DNA from: Paracentrotus lividus
Lineage: Eukaryota > Echinodermata > Echinoidea > Camarodonta > Echinidae
Assembly: GCA_940671915.1 (NCBI GenBank)
Contig: CALNVZ010003435.1
Span: 11,881,383 to 11,945,382 of the forward strand
Direction of reading: 5' to 3'
Length of the DNA: 64,000 nt
This document shows positions 37,701-46,300 of the stretch, piece after piece. Each line of letters starts with the position of its first letter. The stretch's first letter is position 1. A program made the position numbers and the translations under genes. The notes beneath the pieces were generated by a model, which worked only from the letters and a program-made list of their open reading frames with translations, had not been told where the DNA came from and did no database searches.

Positions 37701-40053
37701 TTGATAGCTTGCAGTATAGGCTTTGCAAATAGCATAGTTGATTGTATTGTGTCTGTGGATCGATTTCCAGTCATTTACACCAAGCAAGTATATTTTATAT
37801 CATTTTAAAAGATTTCAAAAAGTCTACTTTTTTGGCTGTAAATTAATATGGCACGTTAAGAGTTAAATTGGGGGAAAAGTACGGGAGAATGAACAGTAGC
37901 TGGTCTATTTAATTCCAGATTTGGCCCAGATATCATTCTGGAATACATGTACCATTTAAAAAGGCCCTTCTGCATTGAGGAAGGATTAAAGTAGTCCAAA
38001 AATCTATGTCTTCTCTCCTGTCGACAACCTCCTCTGAAGACAGAGGACAGAGAGTGATACAACCTCTGTCCTTGGAGGAAATGGAACTGGAAGCCTGACA
38101 GCTGCAACTACAGTACGTTTCCAGAACATTGGGTAAAGGTAAAGCTGGGTAAAAATTAATTCTACAAGGAGATAACATTAAAAAAATTGGTGTTTGGCTG
38201 TAAATTGGGAAGCTCGCAGATGTAGCCATGCTGTGGCCAACACAAAGAAATGTCTACAAGCACGTACGTACAGCGCTCTGATTAGCTATCGCGTGAAGCT
38301 CCGCCTCCTGGTTGCGAAGACTGAAGTGCGTTGACCGTAACAGAACTACGCGATTCAGCTGTTTCCCGAAAGAACGCTTTTATCACGCGCTGTCAATCAT
38401 AACCAACGTGGACCATTTCGCAAGAAAAACTGCAAGACTCGACTTCACAAAAACCATGGTAAGCTGTTGTTACAATACTTTTTAGTATAAAGAAGAGAAA
38501 TATATACACATGTATAGGAACTTCAACAAATCGAATGATGCATTCTGTGGATGGAAATAAAACATAGCAAAAAATGAGGACTAACCAAAAAAAATAAGTG
38601 ACAAGTCTAAATTTCATTGTGACTATTGTTCATTCGAAGGCACAATGCAATGCTAGTGTATTTCATATGCTAACGTGATCACTCGAGCGTCATGCATATT
38701 TGTGGAGTTAAAAATTCAATTTGGCCAAGACACGCATAACATGGCATTCATTGTTGCCTATGTTAATTGTTCTTCAACCGGGGGCAGGGGCCATGACGAG
38801 GGCCGAGGCCGAGGGGGGGTCTCTAATTCATGAAAAGACTCATTACTGTAATCGTGGAAATATTGGCGGTATGATGGGGAGACCATAGTTCGCGCAAATT
38901 TCAAAAATTATACAAAATGTGACATTCAATCAACAATATTTCAGGTTTTACACAAAATCAACGAAAACTATAAATACCAAATAAACGGCAATATTCTAAA
39001 CTCCGAATCGCCGAACAAAGAAGTGAACTAGGTCAAAGGGTTTCGACGATATCGCGATTTCAAAATTCTATGTCGATCGAACGATCGCGCATTCTGCTGA
39101 AAAAGTCAACAAAACAGTGTGACCTTAATTCCCGCACGGGCGTTTGACAAAGATTTATCAAGAAATTCCATCAGTCGAAGGAAAGGGAATAACAGTAAAT
39201 GTAAGTCAAAATTTCATAGAATAAGATGATATTAATATCATCTCACAATTAACTCGGAAAATGATGATTTCCAGACCCTTGTCAAAAATCTTGGAATTTT
39301 CGCAACGGACACGCAATATTCCAATGTTTGGTCAATAATTTCACAATTCGATACACCATACCGTGACGAAAGTTTGGATCTTAAGCAATTTTTGGTCCCT
39401 CTTTCTGATGGTGCTATCAGATTTTCACGATATTTATTACTTTTTGAAATTTTCGTCGTGCGTGAACTAAGGTTCTGCGCGAATTATGGTCACACCACCA
39501 TACATTAATTTTCGCGGATTTCGCGCAAAGATCTGCAGGCGCGAATTTAAAAACGCGCGAATATATGAGCTTGCTTTTTTATGCATGTATTGGGTGCATT
39601 CAATTGCGAGCTCACTAAAAAGCAGCGCGAATTCAAGAACCTGTGAACATTCTCCGAGGCCGCTCAGCGCGAAAAATTAATCGCGCGAAAATAACAGCAA
39701 ATACAGTATTTGGCATGTTAATCTTATTGGGTCACTGCGATCTTGTAAATGGTTGCCATTTTTATTGCCAGTAATATATTGCTATTTGACTTAATAACAA
39801 GTTTACTGCTTGTAACTTTAAACTATTAAAAAACTTAAGATCCATCCGCTTGACCGTTGTGCACGGGGAACTCCCCCGAGCATTTCTCACCACAAACGCC
39901 TACCGTCGTCTCACGGACTGCTGCAATTGCTGCATCAAGAATCTGCACTATACAAGATCTGCAAAGGAAACGTCCAAAAATCTATAACAATTCACTAAAC
40001 AGAAAATATATACTTACTCCTAGGAGACACAACTTTATTTCTCGCATCGCCAT
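15665..40053 (-). CDS. Rab22/31: Rab22/Rab31-type small GTPase (Rab gene A)
   Basis: Join, in transcript order: 40053-40018, 30596-30517, 28829-28748, 27049-26978, 17692-17476, 15765-15665; 588 nt, 195 aa, all phases closed. The family controls early and recycling endosome or trans-Golgi to endosome traffic. Visible motifs: P-loop GDSGVGKSS (12-20), switch I threonine in PPTIGASF, DTAGQE (60-65) with catalytic Gln64, GNKCDL, ETSAK, and a C-terminus of five lysines then GRCC, a double-cysteine geranylgeranylation motif. [11 protein letters not shown] and [11 protein letters not shown] are typical of Rab22/Rab31 rather than Rab5 or Rab21. The length equals vertebrate Rab22A/Rab31. The 24-kb span is nearly all intron filled with mobile elements. 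Rab gene B is a tandem paralog just upstream. Whether it is closer to Rab22A or Rab31 is not resolvable by eye. Confidence 0.93.
15766..17125. other. Intron 5 of Rab gene A, left part
   Basis: AT-rich intron DNA. I see no exon and no clear repeat boundary. Confidence 0.4.
17126..17402 (+). mobile_element. tRNA-derived SINE
   Basis: A tRNA-like head with box A (tagtctagtggtc, about 17131) and box B (ggttcgatcccc, about 17175) is followed by an unrelated body containing aacccaggtgtatatgggtaccc, split here as aacccaggtgtat and atgggtaccc. It ends in a short (att)n tail. Head, body and simple tail are the SINE pattern. It abuts the 3' side of Rab gene A exon 5. Confidence 0.75.
17476..17692 (-). 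CDS. Rab22/31: Rab gene A exon 5 (NKCD and SAK motifs)
   Basis: 217 nt, acceptor accattacag, donor atta|gtgagt, ending in phase 1. It encodes [17 protein letters not shown] through NKCDL, ETSAK and ELFIAI. Confidence 0.93.
18360..18560. repeat. CG-rich island with two ~40-bp imperfect repeats
   Basis: Two units, at about 18428-18470 and 18498-18540, share tgtagcgccatctcgt(a/g)cccattatta and end in a tagtctt(c/t)tag-like block. The first is preceded by a run of cccgggg/ggtacc words. GC content and CpG density are far above the surrounding intron. Origin unknown. Confidence 0.6.
18600..19766. other. Intron DNA, no recognised feature
   Basis: AT-rich with A and T runs near 18865-18925. No exon supported. 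Confidence 0.4.
19767..20526. mobile_element. Candidate ~760-bp element with short inverted ends
   Basis: The ends read gggcaattccaag and, inverted, cttggaactgccc. The interior repeats gtcactccgt(t)acc or gtcattccgtaacc three times (about 20120, 20315 and 20505). There is no coding frame. The terminus resembles the block ggaattgccc at about 58510. Confidence 0.5.
20740..20850. repeat. Copy of the 'ctccgcgtatccattgtta' repeat
   Basis: The block ttgttgctccgcgtatccat, followed by tgttatcaa and a gtgca(c) motif, recurs twice in tandem at 24920-25020. It marks a dispersed repeat family. Confidence 0.6.
22612..23040. mobile_element. Candidate foldback element (diverged)
   Basis: The left end, accatgtttacactgcgactcg, finds a diverged inverse at gacgagtcacagtataaacacggtat near 23005-23030, quoted here only as gagtcacagtataaacacgg. 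The interior repeats cagcaat and gtgtaaacag motifs. The arms are imperfect, so this is tentative. Confidence 0.4.
23560..24610. repeat. Dispersed repeat region with recurring tttttgacgg
   Basis: The phrase ggac(g/a)ctttttgacgg or ggccattttttgacggtg recurs at about 23572, 23981 and 24338. The left part, tttcaagtttatttattcaa, looks like the reversed 3' end of a retroelement. No coding frame was found. Confidence 0.35.
24672..24772. repeat. Perfect 43-bp hairpin with 15-bp loop
   Basis: The arm 24672-24714 (beginning gtgcaatatgagatatattc) and the arm 24730-24772 (ending gaatatatctcatattgcac) are exact inverse copies. The loop is agagtcgaagacgag. On a transcript this would fold into a long uninterrupted stem. 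It sits beside the 53-bp tandem repeat, which again has gagtgcaatattg near 25046. Confidence 0.9.
24921..25030. repeat. 53-bp direct repeat, two copies
   Basis: attatgacgtaaattg(a/t)tg followed by ctccgcgtatccattgtta and agctgttg occurs twice in tandem with about 90 percent identity. A third diverged copy is at 20740-20850. Confidence 0.75.
26456..26660. mobile_element. Nested MITE with atacagtataag ends
   Basis: 205 bp with 12-bp perfect terminal inverted repeats (atacagtataag / cttatacagtat) and internal cgcgaatttc words. It is inserted in the larger foldback element at 26265-26960. The cgcgaa-rich block at 39470-39715, which ends aatacagtattt, looks like a relative. Confidence 0.75.
26719..26828. 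mobile_element. Second nested small element
   Basis: About 110 bp starting ggacaactacccc and ending ggggtagttatcc. The interior is rich in accccc, and it is nested in the same host element. Confidence 0.6.
26978..27049 (-). CDS. Rab22/31: Rab gene A exon 4
   Basis: 72 nt, phase 0 to 0, acceptor ccctgcag, donor cag|gtaact. It encodes [11 protein letters not shown] through VVYDITSQ. Confidence 0.93.
27188..28254. mobile_element. 1.07-kb near-complete palindrome (foldback transposon)
   Basis: The left arm runs from ctaaaaaaaggtaatcgaag through gccattgcttacgtccaaac and caaaggacctatctca. The right arm repeats the same blocks inverted, finishing at cttcgattacctttttttag. The arms are about 470 bp each at roughly 85-90 percent identity by eye, joined near 27660-27720. 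No coding capacity. It lies in Rab gene A intron 3. Confidence 0.85.
28748..28829 (-). CDS. Rab22/31: Rab gene A exon 3 (interswitch, DTAGQ)
   Basis: 82 nt, acceptor ctcctacag, donor aag|gtaaag, ending in phase 0. It encodes [10 protein letters not shown] through WDTAGQEK. Confidence 0.93.
28880..29158 (+). mobile_element. SINE-like element, (att)n tail
   Basis: The 3' part reads gtaagcgctgtgatac, then tgtatagcgcgattataaat, then gaccattattattatt, a tail shape typical of invertebrate SINEs and similar in its attatt end to the one at 17126. The 5' boundary is uncertain. It lies next to Rab gene A exon 3. Confidence 0.55.
29945..30129. mobile_element. 185-bp MITE with cagtcaaacctgtctatag ends
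   Basis: The terminal inverted repeats cagtcaaacctgtctatagt and its inverse match over more than 20 bp, and the internal gtgacc...agacaggt words repeat the motif. It is embedded in (TA)n microsatellite DNA. A second copy of the end, agtcaaacctgtgtg, follows at 30134. Confidence 0.8.
30517..30596 (-). CDS. Rab22/31: Rab gene A exon 2 (P-loop, switch I)
   Basis: 80 nt, acceptor tttctag, donor gg|gtgagt, phase 0 to 2. It encodes [13 protein letters not shown] through PPTIG. Confidence 0.93.
31262..31600. repeat. Microsatellite cluster (G-run, C-run, CT repeats)
   Basis: A G-run near 31267, (CT)n at 31316-31343, a C-run near 31368 and long (CT)n at 31473-31545. Low-complexity intron DNA. Confidence 0.85.
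31656..31846. mobile_element. 191-bp MITE with cagtggcggatccag ends and C28 run
   Basis: The ends cagtggcggatccag and ctggatccgccactg are perfect inverses. The interior contains 28 consecutive C (31762-31789). Related end fragments occur at about 44660 (ctggatccgccacta) and, more loosely, at the 61066-63056 transposon (cgcggatcc). Confidence 0.8.
32660..32880. repeat. C-runs and (CAA)n microsatellite
   Basis: C-rich stretch at 32677-32695, then ccccccaaaaaaa and about ten units of aac/caa at 32843-32878. No coding meaning. Confidence 0.7.
32881..38200. other. Intron 1 of Rab gene A, AT-rich part
   Basis: Scanned for missing Rab exons and other coding exons; none supported. Contains a G-run at 35520 and a CT-rich stretch near 36160-36230. 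Confidence 0.4.
38250..38475 (+). promoter_or_regulatory. Candidate CpG-rich promoter-like block
   Basis: In AT-rich intron 1 of Rab gene A lies a CG-containing block with ctgattagct (inverted CCAAT-like), a GC-box-like ctccgcctcctgg and, about 170 bp on, accatg|gtaagc: a start codon followed at once by a strong plus-strand donor. This could be the first exon of a plus-strand transcript, but I found no downstream exon for it. Weak. Confidence 0.25.
39470..39715. repeat. cgcgaa-rich repeat remnant
   Basis: Dense cgcgaa/ttcgcg words end at acagcaaatacagtatttgg. Composition and the tacagta end resemble the small MITE at 26456-26660. Confidence 0.45.
40018..40053 (-). CDS. Rab22/31: Rab gene A exon 1
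   Basis: 36 nt encoding [12 protein letters not shown], then a strong donor gga|gtaagt, phase 0. It was found by looking for the missing start of the P-loop. The matching exon in Rab gene B is also exactly 36 nt. Confidence 0.9.
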
Positions 40054-42229
40054 TGTAAATATCGCTTACATTATCCTTAGAAGTGGTGAAAATGAGACCA
40101 TTTTAAGAGCAAAATTGCGTAGCGATCCAAGAAGACTCCATACTGTTATCAAGAAGTGTGTGTAGACTACGTTACCAGGACTTTTTGTGCATTTTGCCTA
40201 GTGTCTCGCGCTTGAACTATCAGGAAGAGCAGGAAATGTGTCTTTCACATCCGCTGGTTTTCAAGTCTAAATTTAGAGCTCCATAGAAAGAGAGATCGAG
40301 AGAGAAATAAGAAATAAGTTTTGGGGAGGAGACATCACGCGGCACTTGTTACCCTATTTTCCTGAATTATGAGTAATTGGATTTTACGTCATCATGAGTT
40401 TGAATTCTCTTTGTGCGCGAATCAATGACGAGGTTATACAAAGTATGATATCATTATGTCCTCTGAAAAAACTTGCAATTTCTATTATTTTCATTAGGCC
40501 TACCGCTACCAGCTCAGTCAAAAAACAATTGGAGCTTTTGGTAGGCCAAATCACGAGCGCATGATGACAAGTGAATTCATTCTTGCATCTCATTGGAGAA
40601 TCACTCAAGAAAACGCTTCAATCGTACCCTACTGATTGGTTTATAGTTTTTGCATGCATATGAATTTTGATGTAAAAGTTGTACAATTTGCTCTATTTCA
40701 TTATTATTATTATTTTATTCTATTTATTTAGTGATTTATTGATTTATTTATTCATTTTGGGGTGTGTTTTGTGCATGTAATAAACTGCTTGAAAGGTGAG
40801 CTGTCTGATTAAAAATCTATAGATCTATAAACACACTGTATGCCTGCAGATAATGATCAGGTAATCGGCGGTCGTGCACCCCCCCCCCCCCCCCCCTCCA
40901 ATCCTTGATCTACAAGTCGAACAAACATCGAAAAGACCGCTTCACAATTATTTATGGATGTTTCTTTACTATGGGTATAGGCACTAAAAAAGAGACGGGG
41001 TATTCAAACAACGTATTAATAAAGAATGAACTACAAACGGCTTATCCAGTCATTGATTGAGTGTTGCATTACCGGGAAAACCTTGAGCAACTATATGGTC
41101 AGGAACAACCTTTGTTTTAGTAAAGTCATGCATGAATTTCATGAACCGGTCTATATTGAAAGATAGAATTAATAAAGATTACAACATCATGAATATGGAG
41201 CAATAAATTAATGATTTCAATAATTATGACGGTTGGTCCGATTTGTTCGTTTCCATTTTATACTAAATTTGATCGTTCAGATGGAATATAGGTAATTTAA
41301 ACGTTACACTGTATTTGGTACTTTAGTACGGAACTGAATAAAAAATATACATGTATAATAAAAACAACAAAACAAAATTAACTTACACTCAATTCATTTC
41401 GAAATTTTGTTTTCAATTATTTTTTTATTGTACAAATTTTCACAAGGTTAGTAGCTGTTAGTCATTGATCTAAAGCAATATAACATCCAAAATGATTAAC
41501 ATTCATTTTTATCATGATGTTTAAAATTAATCCACTTAATATACATTTAACCACAAAATATGACTTATTATACAGTATATTTTACAGGGGATATTTCGTT
41601 CCTGTGTTTGTGATTTGCATGTTAAACAAATACATTGTAGAACTATATGCCTAAATAATAAATCTAATTTAGTCTATACGACATTAATCATTTAATCAAG
41701 ATATAGATATGAATTCAGATTGAATGAATAATTGGGTATAACTTATTTATATACATTTGAAATAAATATTTTTTTTCCAGGGGTCTTCAAGAAAGTATTT
41801 ACACGCCATGAATCAATTTTAGAGTTTATTTATAAGGTCCGACAAGATTTGACCTTTAATGCCATGCACTTTGAGAACTTTTTAAGGTTACTGTAAAGTT
41901 GGTTTAAGTTTATATTATGTTCACCTAAACATTTTGTGCTAGTCATTCTGCATAAATACAGGCCAGTATTTGGTAAAGGTAAACTAGGTACCTATGATGT
42001 AAGCTCGAAAGTTCTCCCCAAAACCACAAGGACGTCCTCTTTAGACGAGGGACAACTTATACAAAGGCGATATCTCATTGGTGAAATCATGGATGGGCCA
42101 GGGTGCGCGCGGCCGGGGTATCGTGGCTCATTAGTGGCCTGCATGTTTGTTTGTTTGTTTGTTTGTTTTTATGATAATATCCCCCGAATGTAGAATCGAT
42201 AAACCGAAAGAAGTCGACAAATCTTGGCC
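40054..42229. other. Upstream flank of Rab gene A / downstream flank of Rab gene B
   Basis: Probably holds the 5' UTR and promoter of Rab gene A (CpG words near 40100-40240). A run of about 17 C lies at 40880, and (gttt)n at 42145-42168. No exon supported. Confidence 0.4.
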
Positions 42230-42590
42230 ACTCGGGTTCCCGGGGGTCACTCAAAGAAAAAAGTGCTACCCGTGCTTCTCCCCGCACCCTGAAAATGGAC
42301 CCTACGTCTCATAATTGCATGAAGTCAAATTTGCACCTCTTTTCGTCGTTAGAGTGGGAAAAACATACCCTAAATGGCAAGCATCGTGAAATTTTGACCC
42401 CCAAAACAGCAATTTCCATTGAAAACACCCCTATTTTTAGGAAAATGGCGATTGAAATTAAAAAACACCGGCTATCTAAGCGTCGACGCCGGCAAAAGGC
42501 TGAAAACAGACCCTTTTCGACGCTTTTTGGGGACACGCATGCGTAGTACATCATGTGGTGAGTGACCCCCCCCCCCCCCCGGGGTTCGGG
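42230..42590. mobile_element. Foldback element with gggtcactca ends
   Basis: The left end, cgggttcccgggggtcactc, and the right end, gagtgacccccc...ccggggttcggg, are inverse apart from the C-run length. The 83-aa open frame inside reads poorly and is not a gene. Confidence 0.65.
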
Positions 42591-43223
42591 TTAATAATGG
42601 AGGGCCCCATGCTGAAATTCAGATGGTTTGGAATGTACAGTAAAATATAAAAAGTACAACATTAAAAATTACATCAAAGTCGGATGAATAACAAGTTATG
42701 ATTTTCTGAGTTTTGATTCGTTTTCGATAAAAGAGTTCTGTGCATATATAGTCTCATGCATATTCAATGAGAACGTTGATGATGTCATAGACCCACTATT
42801 TCTTTTGTATTTTATTATAATAAATATTTATTTCATTTTCTCATACAATCATGTGTAAAAAAATATTTAAAAAATCGATTCCCTCTATTGACATAAGTTA
42901 CAGCAATGATGATCTCAAACATTCCATAATGAGTTTTCTTTTTCTTATTATTCTTGGAGCAGAAAATTTAAATATTTGTTATTTTATATATTACGGTACA
43001 AAAAGAAAAGGTGTTAACATCATCGCCTTGCTCTTTGCTCTTGCTCTATGTACACTATGAATAGAACTGTTTTATCGAAAATACAAAACTTTAAAAAAAA
43101 AATCATAACTTTGTCATTTTTCAGCCGACTTTGATGATTTTTTTTTTCAGTGATGTATTTGTTATATTTTACTCTATATACATTTCAAACCATCTGAATT
43201 TTAACCAGGAGTCCTCCTTTAAT
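42590..43223. mobile_element. ~630-bp foldback element overlapping the end of Rab gene B
   Basis: The left arm contains aaattcagatggtttggaat, aagtcggatgaataacaagt and gttttcgataaaagagttct. The right arm carries the same blocks inverted, ending ttaaccaggagtcctccttt. The arms are about 165 bp. The right arm overlaps the final coding exon of Rab gene B (43185-43396) and gives it its stop codon. Confidence 0.75.
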
Positions 43224-43396
43224 GGCTATCTGCAAGGTGTCGATCGGTCGGATTAGTTGGTGTCCTGTTTTATCAGACTTCACAAGAGCAGAGACAGCAG
43301 CTAGATGGTGGTGGCTGGTCAGCTCTCCTCGATCTCGAATGGAAGAGGCTTGTCGTCTCTGACTTGATGAACACAATATTTCTGGCAGCTTTCGTC
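43185..43396 (-). CDS. Rab gene B exon 6, tail ending in a repeat
   Basis: 212 nt, acceptor aacatcttag, phase 1, stop at 43185-43187. GRKLPEIL aligns with the start of the last exon of gene A; the rest does not. The last ~36 nt match the terminal inverted repeat of the element at 42590-43223. No CC or CXC ending. Confidence 0.65.
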
Positions 43397-46300
43397 CTAA
43401 GATGTTAAAGATAAGGAGAGAAGGAATATAAATATTGATAGAAAGTTGGAGAAAGTCACTTGGGGGGGGGGGAGAATCAGATTTTAAATTCGATAAGATA
43501 AGCCAGAAAAGAGAAACATAATTACAAAAGTGATCTATACAACTTTTATTTTTATAGCGACAATTTGCGTTGAGTGCCAGGGTATACTGCAAGTGTACCG
43601 TAATTCCCCAATCGTGTTGTACTTTATGGTTGATCATTTAAATTGTACATTTTTAGTGGCATTATCAGCGAGTACGACAAATGAGCCCTTCCCCCTTTTT
43701 TTGGGGGGGGGGGAGGGGGGACACTCATTGAAAAAAAAAACTATAAATTTAATCTTATACCACCGCTGTTGTTAAAATGCTTCATTAATTGACCTAATAT
43801 AACATCGTTCTAAACGTCAGATATTCTCTTTTCTTTTCGGCCATCGCAATTATCACTGCATTGTTCTGAGGAGGGAGGGGGTGGGGTTGATCCTGAAGTC
43901 GCCCCTGGAGTTGAATAAAGGCCTACCTATATCCAGTAGCACTTCTCGTATGTTCTCTCCTGTCTTGGCGCTAGCCTCGAAGAATGAAATATCTTTCTCC
44001 GCAGCGTAGCTTGCCGAGAACCTCTTCGGGATTTGTCGGATGTCGTCGTTGCAGTCGCATTTGTTTCCGACAAGGACGATGATGATGTCAGGTGGACCGT
44101 GCTTTCTTAGCTCAGAGATCCAATATGGGATGCAATCAAAGGAACTCTGAGATGAATTATAGAAACATACAAAAAAATATCAGTTAACTTTCGGGGACGT
44201 ATACAATACGCCCTTTCGCTGAGGCTTCGACCCCCACCCCCCTCCCCTTTCACGAGTCGTGAAAATGAATCGACTGAGAATAATAATGGAACACATCAAG
44301 AATTTCAGACGTAACTTTAATTCTTTATAATTATAGAATATAATTCTTATCACTCTTCCTATTTACTTTCTAAGCCTCTACTCACCTTGCATGTGATATC
44401 ATAGACCAGAATAGCCGCCGTAGCTCCTCTGTAGTATAATGGAGCAAGTGCCCTGAACTGATGGAGGAAAAAAATATATATATTTTTTCTTTCATTTTGT
44501 TTTTATTCATTATGCCTATTCTTTCATCGTTTCCTATTAATGCAGAATATGATCTGGTACTGTATCTTGATAAGTGTAACGGGCGTATAATGGTTTTAAA
44601 AAAATAGTAGGACGGAGACACTATTTTCAATTAAAAAGAGCACCTTTTGCGCCCCTTCTGGATCCGCCACTACGGTGTAGTATATGCAAATTCCATCCAC
44701 ATTTCTTGAGTATTCTTTTCCTTCAAAGTATCAGATCAAAGTATTGTATAATGTGATTGATCATGGATTTCAAAACATGGGGACTCAAATGACAGAGAGA
44801 AAATAAAACCATACTTTTATACACCTCTTGGTCATATCATGTCAAGTGGAAAGTATAAATCAATATAAAATAAATCATTTCGTTAACTTGCCCTTTCTTT
44901 TCCAGCGGTGTCCCAAATGAAAAATGTGTATTCCCTGTCACCATCCTCGATTTGTTTCGTTGTAAAGGTTGCACTATGGTGACGAATAGTGTGACACATA
45001 AAGTTATAGCATTTATATAGTTATATATATAGTTCTTTATGAGCATAATTATATAATAGGAATAGAAAATGAATCCCAGAGATTCATGTACAGCTTGAAC
45101 TTAAATAAAGCATCAATCTTCATGTTAATTCTAAATATGAATGACAGCCACAAGTCATGTTGGACATAAAATAATCATGTCTGGCAATGTGACAACGAAA
45201 TTCAGAGGCGGATCTAGATTTTCGTGAGCGGGGGAGGGGCACAAACTTGGATTCATATTATTTTACACCCAAAATTGTTCACATCACGCCGGGGACGGGG
45301 GCGTCAAATATTTTTAATTAATTAAACTTACTTACACTGAACATGCTGAAGGTAAGTCCTCCCACTCGGGTCGACGATTAATTTTAACGACTTTTGATTT
45401 CTCCGGAGGGCACCATGCCCCATAAAAATTATGTCCTCTCTTTTTTTTTTACAAGTATGTTTTTTCTGTTTTTGTTTTTTGACCGAGGGCACTTGCCCCT
45501 TGTGCCCCCACCCCCGGCTGGTCCTCTACTGAACTAGTGATTAGAAGCTTACAGAGTATAAATTACGTGTTAATTATGCTTTATGGTCTTTCATTACCAG
45601 CAATTACAAAATGAAAGTAGAGACTAATTCGAATAAGTAGCCCTTCAGAAAAAAGGTATAATCCATTTCTAGAGGGCCCATATTCCAAGCTCATTTGTTT
45701 TTGCTGATCATAATGTAACATAATTTAAAAATGATCTCTCCACCTTTCCAATGGTACCTTTCTTGAATCATAAAATAATGTAAAGCATAACTGAGTAAAT
45801 TGCAAATGAAAAATGGCAGTACAGAATCCATTTCTTCCAAGTTGTAAGAAAATGAAAGAAAACTGAGTGAATGCTGAATAGGATTGCGTGCAGCGATGTG
45901 TGACTCCTTTATTTGAAAGCATCCACTCAGTCTTTCATCCTTAACAAAAACTTGGAAAATGGATGTTGTGCCTGCCTCCCTCATTCGCAATTTATTCGGT
46001 TATGCGTTACATTTATGATTCAAGAAAGGTATCATTGTAAAGCTGAGGAATTTATCTCCCATTATATAAAATAAATAATTATCAAAAATAGATGAGCTGG
46101 GAATATGGACCATCCAAAAATGGATTACCTTTTATTTATAACTGCCCATGTGAACAAAGATCTGAATTATCACATGTTTCCCGATCAGCTATTGTGTATA
46201 CATTAATTTTATTTCCTTCAAATTTTGCAATTGATTTTCTTCACACAGATTATGCTAACCTGTTTCATTCTTCTGTCGAGTCCAAGAAGGAAATGATATT

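Noticed and set aside
39857..40165. 102-aa plus-strand frame
   Set aside because: It overlaps Rab gene A exon 1 on the other strand and has no recognisable domain.
42295..42546. Overlapping open frames on both strands
   Set aside because: They lie within a foldback element and show no conserved domain.
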